DNA of 64,000 bases from Algoriphagus aquimarinus. GTDB taxonomy: Bacteria > Bacteroidota > Bacteroidia > Cytophagales > Cyclobacteriaceae. Location: assembly GCF_007997215.1 (NCBI RefSeq), contig NZ_VORW01000020.1, positions 1-64,000 on the forward strand, given 5' to 3'. Positions 1 through 7,942 of the stretch are shown here, piece by piece. Every line of letters begins with the position of its first letter. Position 1 is the first letter of the stretch. Below the pieces are notes generated by a model, which was not told the DNA's origin, made no database searches, and saw nothing but the letters and a program-made list of their open reading frames with translations. The position numbers and the translations under genes are program-made.

Positions 1-171
1 TGAAAGCCAACCAAACGGCCCTATTTCCAACCTAGTGGGCTTACATTCCAATTTCACCCAAAAATCTCCTCTGATTAAGTTCTTTTCAACCTCTCTGAGA
101 AATTCTTACTTTAGTCGGACACTAGTGATTTTTTATCTAAATTTAAAGTGTATTAGTACATTTAGAATTTT

Positions 172-1395
172 ATGAAAGACGATTTTAACGCTGAAGATAT
201 ATTGAATAAGCTGTTTCAACCTGTACCAATCAAGGTTGAGGAAAGTTTAGAGGAGATATTCATGGAGAGGATTGATAGTCTAAAAGTAAAAAAGACTACT
301 GCTTTGAAAATGATGGGAATGACTGTTAGGACGCTGGATGGTATATTGTCAGGTGAGCAGAAAAAGCTTGATTACATCCAGTTAATTAGGCTTTCTAATT
401 TTTTAGGTATTCCTGTGGAGAGAGTCGCTAAGCTCTACATAGATAAATTAAGGCAGGTTCATGAAAATGAAATTAATGAAGAAAAGACTGGTGACCTCAT
501 AAGTTTCATAAATGAGAATTTCAATTTAGCTGAATTACGAAAAGTAGGGTTAATAGATTCTTTGACAGACTATTCCCAAATTGTCAAATCAATATGTAAG
601 TATTTTGGACTAAAAAAAATTGAGGATTACAAAGAGCCTGAGATGAATATTGCTTTTAGCGCTGGAAAGCAAGCTAAGTCAACTTATGGTTTAAAAAATT
701 GGGTTTTTCTTTGTGAACAAATTTGCATTGAACTGAGGAATCCATATGAATACAATAGAGATAAACTTGTAGAATATTTTCCTAATATAAGATGGTACAG
801 CACTGATGTATCGAATGGATTGGTGACGGTAATTAGTCAATTATTTCAATTAGGAATTACGGTAGTATTTACTCCATCATTTCCTTCAATGCATATAAGG
901 GGGGCGACATTTCAAGTGAACAATAAGCCATGTATTGCGATTACAGATTATAAAGGGTTCTACCCAACACTTTGGTTTGCACTTATCCATGAACTCTACC
1001 ATGTATTATTTGATTGGGATGAGATTCTCTTATCAGACTACCATTTGTCTCTGGAGAGGGATGAGAAAATCCCAACAATCTCAAAAAATGAAATTGATGC
1101 TGATGATTTTGCAAGAGAATATCTATTCTCTAAATCTAAGACTAGGTATATAAGTACTTTTATAGATAACGACAATGCTGTAAAATCATTTTCACTTGAG
1201 AATCATATTGACCCTAGTTTCGCATATGTTTTCTCTGCATTTGACAATGGTAAAACTAATAAATATTCATGGGGAAGAGCTCGAAATAAAAACCCAAACA
1301 TAAATCCAATATTGCATAAATTACAAAACAAGTTTGATACTGGTTGCTCATTTGACAGCCATATTAAGGGGCTTCGAACTAAAATTTATAACTAA
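172..1395 (+). CDS. HTH-domain protein with ImmA/IrrE-type zinc metallopeptidase domain
   Basis: A 407-residue protein. Residues about 30-95 look like an XRE-type helix-turn-helix. The middle and C-terminal part carries HELYH at 273-277, the HExxH zinc motif in the hydrophobic context (WFALIHELYHVLFDW) typical of ImmA/IrrE peptidases. In that family such proteins cleave a partner repressor or act as antitoxin-like regulators in phages, ICEs and toxin-antitoxin loci. The ATG is preceded by an AT-rich leader without a clear Shine-Dalgarno, as is usual in Bacteroidetes. Its stop overlaps the ATG of the next gene (TAATG), so the two are probably translationally coupled. It is more AT-rich than the genes after 6 kb, suggesting acquired DNA. 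The peptidase fold call is firm; the target is unknown. Confidence 0.8.
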   Translation: MKDDFNAEDILNKLFQPVPIKVEESLEEIFMERIDSLKVKKTTALKMMGMTVRTLDGILSGEQKKLDYIQLIRLSNFLGIPVERVAKLYIDKLRQVHENEINEEKTGDLISFINENFNLAELRKVGLIDSLTDYSQIVKSICKYFGLKKIEDYKEPEMNIAFSAGKQAKSTYGLKNWVFLCEQICIELRNPYEYNRDKLVEYFPNIRWYSTDVSNGLVTVISQLFQLGITVVFTPSFPSMHIRGATFQVNNKPCIAITDYKGFYPTLWFALIHELYHVLFDWDEILLSDYHLSLERDEKIPTISKNEIDADDFAREYLFSKSKTRYISTFIDNDNAVKSFSLENHIDPSFAYVFSAFDNGKTNKYSWGRARNKNPNINPILHKLQNKFDTGCSFDSHIKGLRTKIYN

Positions 1396-1988
1396 TGAAA
1401 ACTAAATACACAGAAGAGGAGCTAAGACAATTGAAAGTCTTACAAGATGAGAAGAATAAGAAATTCTTAAAAGATTTCATCTTACAGAAAACTGATGCTA
1501 AAATTGAAGTAAAAGGTTCAGACACAAATCTTGATAAGGAGCTTGAGAAACAGCAACTTCTTGAAATTGTATCACATTATTGGCAAATTGAGAGTATTGG
1601 AGAAAGTATTCTTGCTTGGCCCTCAGATTATTTTAAGATCTTCCCACAGGATTATTATAGGGAGATTTATAGATTGCATAAGTGGGAGATTCCTGATGTT
1701 ATTTCTGATAAACCATGGATCGTAGGAAAGTACACTAATGAAATTATTTACTACCGTTTTTCACATGAAGTGCTACCATTTCTTAGGATAATAAATCCTT
1801 ATAAGATACCTGGAAAAAGGGAGTATAAACATCATCAGTATTTGACTGACGGTGCTAGGATTAAACTATCACAATTCATTAATGATGCAATTGAGGAAAT
1901 GAAAAATCATGAGGATTGGAATAGTTTTAGAATTGATTACTGTAAAAAGTATAAAGTCCCATACCAACTAAGGTTGATCTTCGCATAA
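1395..1988 (+). CDS. P63C-domain protein
   Basis: A 197-residue protein starting on the last base of the preceding stop codon. Residues about 60-190 match what I recall of the P63C domain: a segment ending in YREIYRLHKWEIP, then VGKYTNEIIYYRF, EVLPFLRIINP, a basic KREYKHHQYLT block, and a helix ending near NHEDWNSF. P63C proteins are found in phages and mobile islands and have no established biochemical role. Usual family members are longer at the N-terminus (about 250-300 residues), so this is a short version. Tight coupling to an ImmA-like peptidase suggests a joint function. No signal peptide or membrane segment is seen. Confidence 0.65.
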   Translation: MKTKYTEEELRQLKVLQDEKNKKFLKDFILQKTDAKIEVKGSDTNLDKELEKQQLLEIVSHYWQIESIGESILAWPSDYFKIFPQDYYREIYRLHKWEIPDVISDKPWIVGKYTNEIIYYRFSHEVLPFLRIINPYKIPGKREYKHHQYLTDGARIKLSQFINDAIEEMKNHEDWNSFRIDYCKKYKVPYQLRLIFA

Positions 1989-2053
1989 ATTTGTAATTTA
2001 ATAACCTCTTTTTCTTACTTCTCACTTCTATGTACTTCAGTAAAAACATCTAC

Positions 2054-2263
2054 CTAACTCACGTTCGTTAGACAGGTTTGCATCCTGGCCAAACCCATTT
2101 CCAGTAGATGAGAATTCAAGAAGGTACTGTATTCCAGATATTCGTATGCTAAAGTCCTGCCGTATCGATCATATTTCTATACATCTTATTTCAAGATTAC
2201 CTTCTTTCCCTTAAGGAGATCCTTCACATATTCTGAAGCTGCTTTCCCACCTTGTTGTTCTTC
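2054..2263 (-). pseudogene. Remnant of a staphylococcal-nuclease (thermonuclease) gene
   Basis: Read on the minus strand, this stretch translates to ASEYVKDLLKGKKVILK, stop, DV, stop, KYDRYGRTLAYEYLE, then a LLEMGLARMQT segment. This is the core of the SNase fold (the K-x-D-R-Y-G-R-x-L-A-Y motif with the catalytic Arg). Two in-frame stops and the missing N-terminal third show the gene is dead. It lies between the P63C gene and the SecB-like gene. The rest of 1989-2462 holds only a short open stretch on the minus strand (about 2280-2390, starting MNSLTQAITLKNELDQ) that I cannot assign. Confidence 0.7.
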
Positions 2264-2462
2264 AGTCAATCTTCATAGTTTTTAAATCTGTGCATATAAA
2301 AAAACCCTTCCCCAATTCTTGGAGAAAATCACGATAATTACCAAAAACTGATCAAGTTCATTTTTTAAAGTGATGGCTTGGGTAAGGGAATTCATTTCTA
2401 TCTTTCCTTGATTATTATTGGCTTAAATAGGGTTTGTCTCCTTTAAATCAAATTTTAAAGTT

Positions 2463-2915
2463 CTATTCCTGTTTCTCGGATTCAGGCATTGGTTGGATTA
2501 CATCCCCATCTATTAGCTTATTCAAGTTAACAGTAGGGAGGATGAGCCGGTTAAATTCAGTGTTTTTAGTTTCTGAATGAAGAATGCCTCTAGCCGATCC
2601 AATAGTCAGGGACATCATGTGGTGGGCTGTACTTTTTGGGAGCGTTATTTGATTAGTTTTCATGTCAATCAAATGATCCCAGGATTCTTCCTCTACTTCA
2701 AAATAGACAGCAACTTCAAGAATTAAGAACGGAGATGTTTTACCTTCATATTTAATTAAAGAGGAGCAGCAGATTATTCTTTTTTCTATGTCTGGAAAAG
2801 AGAAGTTGATTCCAAAAGAATATTGAAATTTTTCCGCACTTGAGTCATAGGCCTTAGGAAGGATTGCATATTGCAGTGTATCAATTTCTCGAAGACCGAA
2901 TTTTATATTTTCCAT
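2463..2915 (-). CDS. SecB-like chaperone of a toxin-antitoxin-chaperone-type module
   Basis: A 150-residue protein made of alternating beta segments with a C-terminal stretch (HHMMSLTIGSARGIL, then ILPTVNLNKLI) that mirrors the SecB C-terminal region, where a helix is followed by RGxFP, LNLxPVNFDxL. Residues about 50-75 resemble the SecB beta strands (YEGKTSPFLILEVAVYFEV). Chromosomal SecB is essentially a proteobacterial protein, whereas SecB-like chaperones elsewhere often sit in TAC modules, where they stabilize an aggregation-prone HigA-type antitoxin (as Rv1957 in Mycobacterium tuberculosis). Its position one base after a HTH antitoxin gene fits that role. The fold assignment rests on pattern recognition only. 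Confidence 0.6.
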   Translation of the reverse strand: MENIKFGLREIDTLQYAILPKAYDSSAEKFQYSFGINFSFPDIEKRIICCSSLIKYEGKTSPFLILEVAVYFEVEEESWDHLIDMKTNQITLPKSTAHHMMSLTIGSARGILHSETKNTEFNRLILPTVNLNKLIDGDVIQPMPESEKQE

Positions 2916-2916
2916 A

Positions 2917-3576
2917 TTAAATTTCTTCAGCGATAAAACTTTCAGGGTCCACCCACGCTACTTTTTTTGGACTGGATTTATGCTTTAAATCAACAATACA
3001 AACTTCACTTTCGAAATGGAATTCTTGCTTAAGCATTTCAAACCTTTCATGTGCTCGCTTAATAGCCTTTTGCTTCATTTGCTCGTAATATCCATTAGCA
3101 AAAGAAGGGAGTGGAGAATTACTTAATGTACCTCCATAAAATCCTTTTTTAGCATATGATTGATAAGAAGGTTTTTCTAATGCATACCCAATTAAGCCTG
3201 TACCTAAGTCTATAGCCATAGAGGAGCTTTTTGGTGCTTTAAAACCCTTGGAATTAAGGTTTTGTTGTGACTCTAGATTGACAGTTTTTATTAAATCAAT
3301 ATTAAGAGCAGACTCAATTTTCTCAATAGTACCTAACGTAAGATTCTCCCTTCCTTTCAGGATTTTGCTGATCTGCTGAGGACTGACACCTACCAGCTTA
3401 CCCAAATCAGTCTGTGAAACACCGTTGGTCTTCATATAAAAAGCCAATTGAGTTGCTATCATCCCTGATTTCCGTGATTCTTGGCGAGCTGATTTTCTTT
3501 CCTCCGCTTCTTTTTCCCACTCCGTATCTTTTTTTGAGTTTTTAAGGATATTTTGAATATGTGGTGTAAGTTTCAT
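2917..3576 (-). CDS. HigA-type XRE antitoxin with long C-terminal extension
   Basis: A 219-residue protein. Residues about 40-97 form a clear XRE helix-turn-helix (GVSQTDLGKLVGVSPQQISKILKG, then LTLGTIEKIESALNI). The N-terminal 35 residues are highly charged. The C-terminal 120 residues are an unusual extension, rich in Ser/Gly/Tyr near 125-165 and ending in a predicted beta region; ordinary HigA proteins stop near 100-150 residues. In TAC modules the antitoxin C-terminus carries the chaperone-addiction (ChAD) segment, and this tail is the obvious candidate. It lies 10 bp after the toxin-like gene and 1 bp before the SecB-like gene, all on the same strand. It probably autoregulates the operon (inference). 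Confidence 0.7.
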   Translation of the reverse strand: MKLTPHIQNILKNSKKDTEWEKEAEERKSARQESRKSGMIATQLAFYMKTNGVSQTDLGKLVGVSPQQISKILKGRENLTLGTIEKIESALNIDLIKTVNLESQQNLNSKGFKAPKSSSMAIDLGTGLIGYALEKPSYQSYAKKGFYGGTLSNSPLPSFANGYYEQMKQKAIKRAHERFEMLKQEFHFESEVCIVDLKHKSSPKKVAWVDPESFIAEEI

Positions 3577-3586
3577 AGCACTAGGT

Positions 3587-4177
3587 TTAACCTTCCAATT
3601 TATCTAAGAGATCAGGATCGATCTCAGGGTCGTTAAATAAATAATTGTAAACTTTTTGGAGCTTGATCAATTCAAGATCAAGGTCTTCTGACTCTTGCAT
3701 TTTCTTTGATAACTTTATTCCACCTCCGGATATGAAGTAAAGATTCTCACTATATCTTATAGCATAAAATCTAAGCCAACTGTTTTCGTAAATACCATAG
3801 GCTTTGAATTCGGCATTGTCCGATTCTTTTCGGATTTCTTTATGGAGTGGTTTAAAAATATCATCTAAGGTCTTTCCCTTTTCAGTCCCGCTTGCCAACT
3901 TCAAGATTTCCTCTTCGAATTCGCTGGCTTCTTCGATTGTCCAATTTATAGCTTTGGTAATTTCTACGTTAACGGCTGGATCTCCGTTGATTATTTCATT
4001 CCAAAAACGGCTTTGTAGCTTTTCTTGGTTTCTTATGAAGTAATCAGCCAGGTATTCTCTATCAGTCCAATGATTAATAAGTCTTCTGAATTCATTGACT
4101 CTCTCATAACTGGTCTTATCAAAGACTGCTGCATAAAGAACTCCCTCAAGAATTTCAAATGTATCTATTAACTTCAC
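3587..4177 (-). CDS. Putative HigB/RelE-superfamily toxin of a TAC-like module
   Basis: A 196-residue acidic protein and first gene of the three-gene minus-strand operon. The start codon is GTG (the complement of cac at 4175-4177). Residues about 120-185 carry WLRFYAIRYSENLYFISGGGIKLSKKM followed by a Leu-rich helix, resembling the RelE/HigB pattern in Bacteroidetes toxins: W/L-R-x-Y-A/C-I-R followed by a beta hairpin and GGGIK. The N-terminal 115 residues are helical and unlike minimal RelE toxins (about 100 residues), so this would be an extended form. Role by analogy: ribosome-dependent mRNA cleavage, blocked by the downstream antitoxin. Toxicity is inferred from position and motif. Confidence 0.5.
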   Translation of the reverse strand: MKLIDTFEILEGVLYAAVFDKTSYERVNEFRRLINHWTDREYLADYFIRNQEKLQSRFWNEIINGDPAVNVEITKAINWTIEEASEFEEEILKLASGTEKGKTLDDIFKPLHKEIRKESDNAEFKAYGIYENSWLRFYAIRYSENLYFISGGGIKLSKKMQESEDLDLELIKLQKVYNYLFNDPEIDPDLLDKLEG

Positions 4178-4536
4178 TATTACAACTTATAGGTTTAAAA
4201 AATTGTTCACAAAAGTAACTTTTTTTAAGATAATCCTCATGTTTTAAAGTATTATCGATTCGAAACAGGTAAAATTTAAAGTACCTGAAAATTTACATTT
4301 TTAAGAAATCAGAAAGTGAATTACTGAAAACTGATGATTTCTTTCCATGAGGAGTGCCTTTCACGACTTTTGCCTCCTTCGTGAGGAACAAAATTTTGCT
4401 ATCTAAGGATTTATGGATTTTGTAATAGCCAATCGATTCAAATAAAATAAGTGCGCCTTATATGGTATTTAGGAAAGTGATATTTCTATTTGAAATGAAG
4501 ATTAATACTCTCCTATAACCTTAACTCTGATTTTGA
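4178..4536. other. AT-rich intergenic region with a possible gene remnant and a minus-strand promoter
   Basis: Between the XRE pair and the TAC-like operon. On the minus strand, 4210-4217 reads TACTTTTG, an exact match to the Bacteroidetes -7 consensus TAnnTTTG, about 33 bp upstream of the GTG of the toxin-like gene; no good -33 element was found. Roughly 4293-4455 is open on the minus strand for about 45 codons without an ATG (containing ILFLTKEAKVVKGTPHGKK), which may be the tail of a lost gene. Confidence 0.3.
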
Positions 4537-4875
4537 CTATTTGAATTTTTGCAGCTCTTTTTTTAACTCATCATTTTCAATCATTAACTTCTCAACAATC
4601 TCTTTGAAGCCGTAGCTGTTATTATAAGTTGTAATAGGTCCACTGTGAGAATTTGCCCCATGATTATAGTTAGTGACAGAAAGTCCCTTCAAAAAGAATA
4701 GTGCTGGGTCAACTTTGTAAAAATCTGCCAGTCTTGCGGCTTGTTCTGTTGTTAAAATTTGATCACCAGATTCAATGCGATTATACTCTTCAACTGAAAC
4801 GTCCAATTCGGCGGCTATATGTTCTGATGCATAATTATGACTTGTTCGAAATGAACCGATTACTGTATAACTCAT
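4537..4875 (-). CDS. XRE-family regulator, second of a paralogous pair
   Basis: A 112-residue protein: an XRE helix-turn-helix at residues 5-65 (SEHIAAELDVSVEEYNRIESG), then a linker NYNHGANSHSGPITTYNNSYG (about 68-90) and a short C-terminal coiled coil (KEIVEKLMIENDELKKELQKF). The linker is shared with the upstream neighbour (NYNTGPNSHGGNFETYNN), so the two arose by duplication but differ in DNA-recognition helices. Its ATG overlaps the neighbour's stop by 4 bases. The short coiled coil suggests it dimerizes, perhaps with its partner. Target genes are unknown. Confidence 0.75.
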   Translation of the reverse strand: MSYTVIGSFRTSHNYASEHIAAELDVSVEEYNRIESGDQILTTEQAARLADFYKVDPALFFLKGLSVTNYNHGANSHSGPITTYNNSYGFKEIVEKLMIENDELKKELQKFK

Positions 4876-5270
4876 TTTTTTTGTGTTAGTTCTTGAATGA
4901 TTGAAGTTAGCCTTTCAACGTGGCTTTCTAATTTTGAAATGCTATTATTTTTATCTTCCAGCATTTTTTCGTACACAGATCTTATAAAATCTACTTCCCC
5001 AAAATTATTGTTGTAAGTTTCAAAATTCCCCCCGTGACTATTTGGCCCAGTATTGTAGTTGATCACTGGCAACTCATCAGAAAGGAAATAATCAGGCTTT
5101 ACATTATAAAGCTCTGCAAGTTTTTGAATACGCTCGACTGTTAATTTTGATTTGCCAGCCTCGAGGTTCGAATAAGTTTTTTGGTTAATGCTTAGGACAT
5201 CAGCCACATATTCTTGAGAGTAATCTTGTGATTCTCTCAATATTCTCATGATTTTGTGGGATTGTTCCAT
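4872..5270 (-). CDS. XRE-family regulator, first of a paralogous pair
   Basis: A 132-residue protein: an XRE helix-turn-helix at residues 8-65 (SQEYVADVLSINQKTYSNLEAG), then the Asn/Gly/His-rich linker described for its paralogue, then a C-terminal coiled coil of about 35 residues (NNSISKLESHVERLTSIIQELTQ). It is the promoter-proximal gene of the pair. An inverted repeat just upstream (5312-5329) is a plausible autoregulatory operator. Proteins of this architecture occur widely in Bacteroidetes; I know of no assigned function for the linker. Confidence 0.75.
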   Translation of the reverse strand: MEQSHKIMRILRESQDYSQEYVADVLSINQKTYSNLEAGKSKLTVERIQKLAELYNVKPDYFLSDELPVINYNTGPNSHGGNFETYNNNFGEVDFIRSVYEKMLEDKNNSISKLESHVERLTSIIQELTQKK

Positions 5271-5311
5271 GGGATTGAATTTACTACTGAATTAGAATCT
5301 ATACTACTAAT

Positions 5312-5329
5312 CTAGTATTTTTTTACTAG
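5312..5329. promoter_or_regulatory. Candidate operator upstream of the XRE pair
   Basis: Inverted repeat CTAGTA-N6-TACTAG located 42-59 bp upstream of the ATG at 5270. The flanks add related half-sites (TACTACTAAT just to the left on the plus strand). Position and symmetry suit an XRE dimer. Confidence 0.35.
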
Positions 5330-5632
5330 TGAAAACTGGATAATATACCAATATTTGTTTGTAAGCGAGTCTTAGTTCAAGATAGTCAAGATTTCATTTG
5401 CTTGTAGTTCAAAAAACATAATTCATATATTATAGATGTCTCAAAATCAAGAAATATTGAATAAAAAGCTTCACCTGAGTGATTTGATGTGCTTTGTCAA
5501 TATTGGTTTTCAAGATGATATATATTGTGCTCTCGCTTTTAAACTACAAAAAGAGGAACTCGGCATCGCCGCGATAGATCGCCTGTATCCTCTGAAGCCC
5601 AAGAATCCGATCTAAGGATTAACCTACTTTTT

Positions 5633-5695
5633 CTCCCTGATTGCTTCCGCAGGCATTTGTACCCGTCGAAGGAACAACCACATATAATCAGGGAG
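5633..5695. repeat. Hairpin repeat, copy 1
   Basis: Perfect 10-bp inverted arms CTCCCTGATT (5633-5642) and AATCAGGGAG (5686-5695). The left arm sits in a 30-bp segment (from about 5618) that recurs at about 5926-5957. Probably a small palindromic intergenic element. Confidence 0.5.
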
Positions 5696-5758
5696 TAGCG
5701 TTTTCTCAAATCTAACTATAGTTGCCCACAGCGGCATGGTGGAAATACACGCTATTTC

Positions 5759-5912
5759 TTATTTCGTATCGAATTCTTTATTGACTTCACTATAAACCCA
5801 AATAGTATGAATTTCATTTTCCCAGCCATGATTTACCACATGCCTTTGAAGATCGGTAGCCGTATATTTCTTACGTTAGGTTTTTCGCTCAAGCAGCTCC
5901 AGAAAAACCTGA
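5759..5912 (-). pseudogene. Short degenerate coding remnant, unassigned
   Basis: On the minus strand this reads QVFLELLERKT, stop, RKKYTATDLQRHVVNHGWE, then ENEIHTIWVYSEVNKEF and stop. The composition looks like real protein sequence, but I do not recognise a family. It lies between the two hairpin repeats in an otherwise gene-free stretch (5271-6292). Confidence 0.25.
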
Positions 5913-5939
5913 TTAAAAACCCTACCTAACCTACTTTTT

Positions 5940-5987
5940 CTCTCTGATTGCTGCCGCACGTGCGGCACTACTACACAGATCAGGGAG
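5940..5987. repeat. Hairpin repeat, copy 2, with perfect inner palindrome
   Basis: Same leading sequence as copy 1 (CCTAACCTACTTTTTCTC). Outer arms CTCTCTGAT and ATCAGGGAG pair with one G-T mismatch. Inside is a perfect 16-bp palindrome TGCCGCACGTGCGGCA (5952-5967). Just before the next gene, 6229-6250 carries CTTCGACTTCGCTCAGCATG, which I recognise as a scattered intergenic sequence in Bacteroidetes genomes. Confidence 0.5.
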
Positions 5988-6292
5988 TGATGTTACACGA
6001 TGATGGAGATCATCTGCTGCAGCAGGTCATCAGCTCCATTACTATTTATTCTTATTCATTATTTGCTGGTTCGGCAGATTCACCATCAGTGGTTGGTCAG
6101 TTTGGACAGGGTGGGAATGGTATGTCTTGTTTAGAGACAAGAATCTAGATTTCGTGATTCTACTTTCAGATTTCAGATTCAAGTTTTCAGGATGCCCCCA
6201 GATCTCTTCGAGTACAAGTGTTAATCCGCTTCGACTTCGCTCAGCATGACATGCATCGGACACCGGTCATCCAGCAACAAACATCTAAAAGC

Positions 6293-7942
6293 ATGAAAAA
6301 ACACATACTTACATGCTTCCTGGGACTGCTATGTCTCATCGGAAGCGAATTAATAGCAAAAAGTAAAGTTGTGGATTCACCCACAGAGCAGGAGGGCGCA
6401 AGCACTTCTGCTCACTCGCAGGCCTTGATCTATGGGGAGATAAGCAATCCTGATTCACTGGGGCCATTGATCCTGACTTCTTCTCCCTTCTTTGTGGATG
6501 CAAAGTCAAATTTTGGCAAGAGGATCAATGAGCTGGAGACTGAAGGGGGGAATTTCTTTGATGGGATACTAAATCCCAGGGCCCGTAAATTCAGTGCATC
6601 GGTTCCGTTGGGGGATCGTGCGGGTTATTTCAGCCTTGCTGTTGGGACGCGGATGTTGCTTGATCAGTTTTTGGTTTTACCGGGTGACAGCCTGAAGATT
6701 AACCTGGATCTGGCGGGGTTTGACATCAGTTTCGGTGGGCCGGATGCATGGTTCTATGAAGCACAATATGCGATCCGAAGAGAGCGTGAACGGGTGGTGT
6801 TTGATGCTCCCCGACAACTGGTGCTGAGTAGTAAAAGCACCATCATGACCCGTGACTCCAACCTGCAGTTGATGGCTGAGGAAGAGGGGAAGTTTGGGAG
6901 TGAACTGTTGGTTCAGACAGGCAGGACTTCCTTGGAGCGGGTGGTGGAGGAGTTGTCTTACGCAGACCGGGAGCTGGCCTCCACATTGGATTTGCTGAAT
7001 TTCTATTCTCCTTATCTCGATGTTTCGCAGGTGGACTTGCTAAAGTTGGAGCTGTATAGTCAATACTATTTCGGGAAACTGAAGACGATCAGAAACTTCC
7101 ATTATGAGAAGCTGGATTCCTATTATACTGAAGCTGAGAAAGCTGCCTTTTTGCAACGTCTGGATAGGGCATTGGTACAGATTTCTGATGCTGGGTATAC
7201 GGACAATTCAAGACTGGTTTCGGCTTTTTTTCTGGAAATGACTGTGGAAAAGATCATGCTGGAATCCCTGATCAAGAGGGTTGGGTTTAAAGCACAGGTG
7301 ATGGAAAACTATCAGGGTGAACTGGCAGACCGGGTATTGGCTGGTTTCCTGTCCAGCTACCTGGGTCAGTACCCTAACCCGGAGGCCGTGATCGATGATT
7401 ACCTGAAGTTGATGGAAGAGAATATATGGAGGTCCCGGGTGTTGAGTCTTCGGAATGCCCATGTGCCGGGAGAAGAAATCATGGATATGGAAATGATCAA
7501 TCTGGATGGGGAGCGTGTGACTTCTTCGGTCTTTGAGGGTAAACCCACGGTGCTGTATGTTTACTTTTCCAGCTGTACCCATAGTTCGGAATACTTCCAG
7601 TCCTTTCTATACCCCATGTATGACTCCCTGAAAGCCAAAGGCTACCGCCTGATGGCGCTTTCGGTGGATGAGGATGAAGCACTCTGGCGTTCGCAGATTA
7701 CCCGCTTTTCAAATCCTGAGCTGACCAACCTGAATATTTCAGGAGCAGGGCGGGAATCCTTTATTCATTACTACGAAATATTTGCCTTTCCCAAGACCAT
7801 TTTACTGGATGGGGACGGCAAGATTCGCTCGCTTCATTTGGATGGGAAAACTGCCGAAGAGCAGAAATCCATGCTGTTTAACACGCTGGATTCCATGAAA
7901 GGGGAGAGTGAAATTTTAAAACCATTAACGGAAACAAAATGA
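6293..7942 (+). CDS. TlpA-like thioredoxin-fold protein with single active-site Cys (exported)
   Basis: 549 residues from the ATG at 6293, chosen because it begins a good signal peptide (MKKHILTCFLGLLCLIG); the longer frame back to 6218 runs through a repeat sequence. Residues about 30-400 are the long N-terminal region usual in Bacteroidetes TlpA-like proteins. The C-terminal 150 residues form an AhpC/TSA/thioredoxin fold (VLYVYFSSCTHSSEYFQ, LMALSVDEDEALW, FPKTILLDGDGKI). The active site is C-T-H-S (C428), so the resolving Cys is replaced by Ser. It overlaps the next gene by ATGA and so is operonic with SusC/SusD. Expected in the periplasm. A CxxS site favours isomerase or mixed-disulfide chemistry over net reduction (inference). 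Confidence 0.75.
   Translation: MKKHILTCFLGLLCLIGSELIAKSKVVDSPTEQEGASTSAHSQALIYGEISNPDSLGPLILTSSPFFVDAKSNFGKRINELETEGGNFFDGILNPRARKFSASVPLGDRAGYFSLAVGTRMLLDQFLVLPGDSLKINLDLAGFDISFGGPDAWFYEAQYAIRRERERVVFDAPRQLVLSSKSTIMTRDSNLQLMAEEEGKFGSELLVQTGRTSLERVVEELSYADRELASTLDLLNFYSPYLDVSQVDLLKLELYSQYYFGKLKTIRNFHYEKLDSYYTEAEKAAFLQRLDRALVQISDAGYTDNSRLVSAFFLEMTVEKIMLESLIKRVGFKAQVMENYQGELADRVLAGFLSSYLGQYPNPEAVIDDYLKLMEENIWRSRVLSLRNAHVPGEEIMDMEMINLDGERVTSSVFEGKPTVLYVYFSSCTHSSEYFQSFLYPMYDSLKAKGYRLMALSVDEDEALWRSQITRFSNPELTNLNISGAGRESFIHYYEIFAFPKTILLDGDGKIRSLHLDGKTAEEQKSMLFNTLDSMKGESEILKPLTETK

Noticed and set aside
5948-6263. ORFs on both strands before the TlpA-like gene (for example a minus frame containing HAERSRSG)
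   Set aside because: They are translations of a scattered intergenic repeat (CTTCGACTTCGCTCAGC) and of a hairpin, with no coding pattern.
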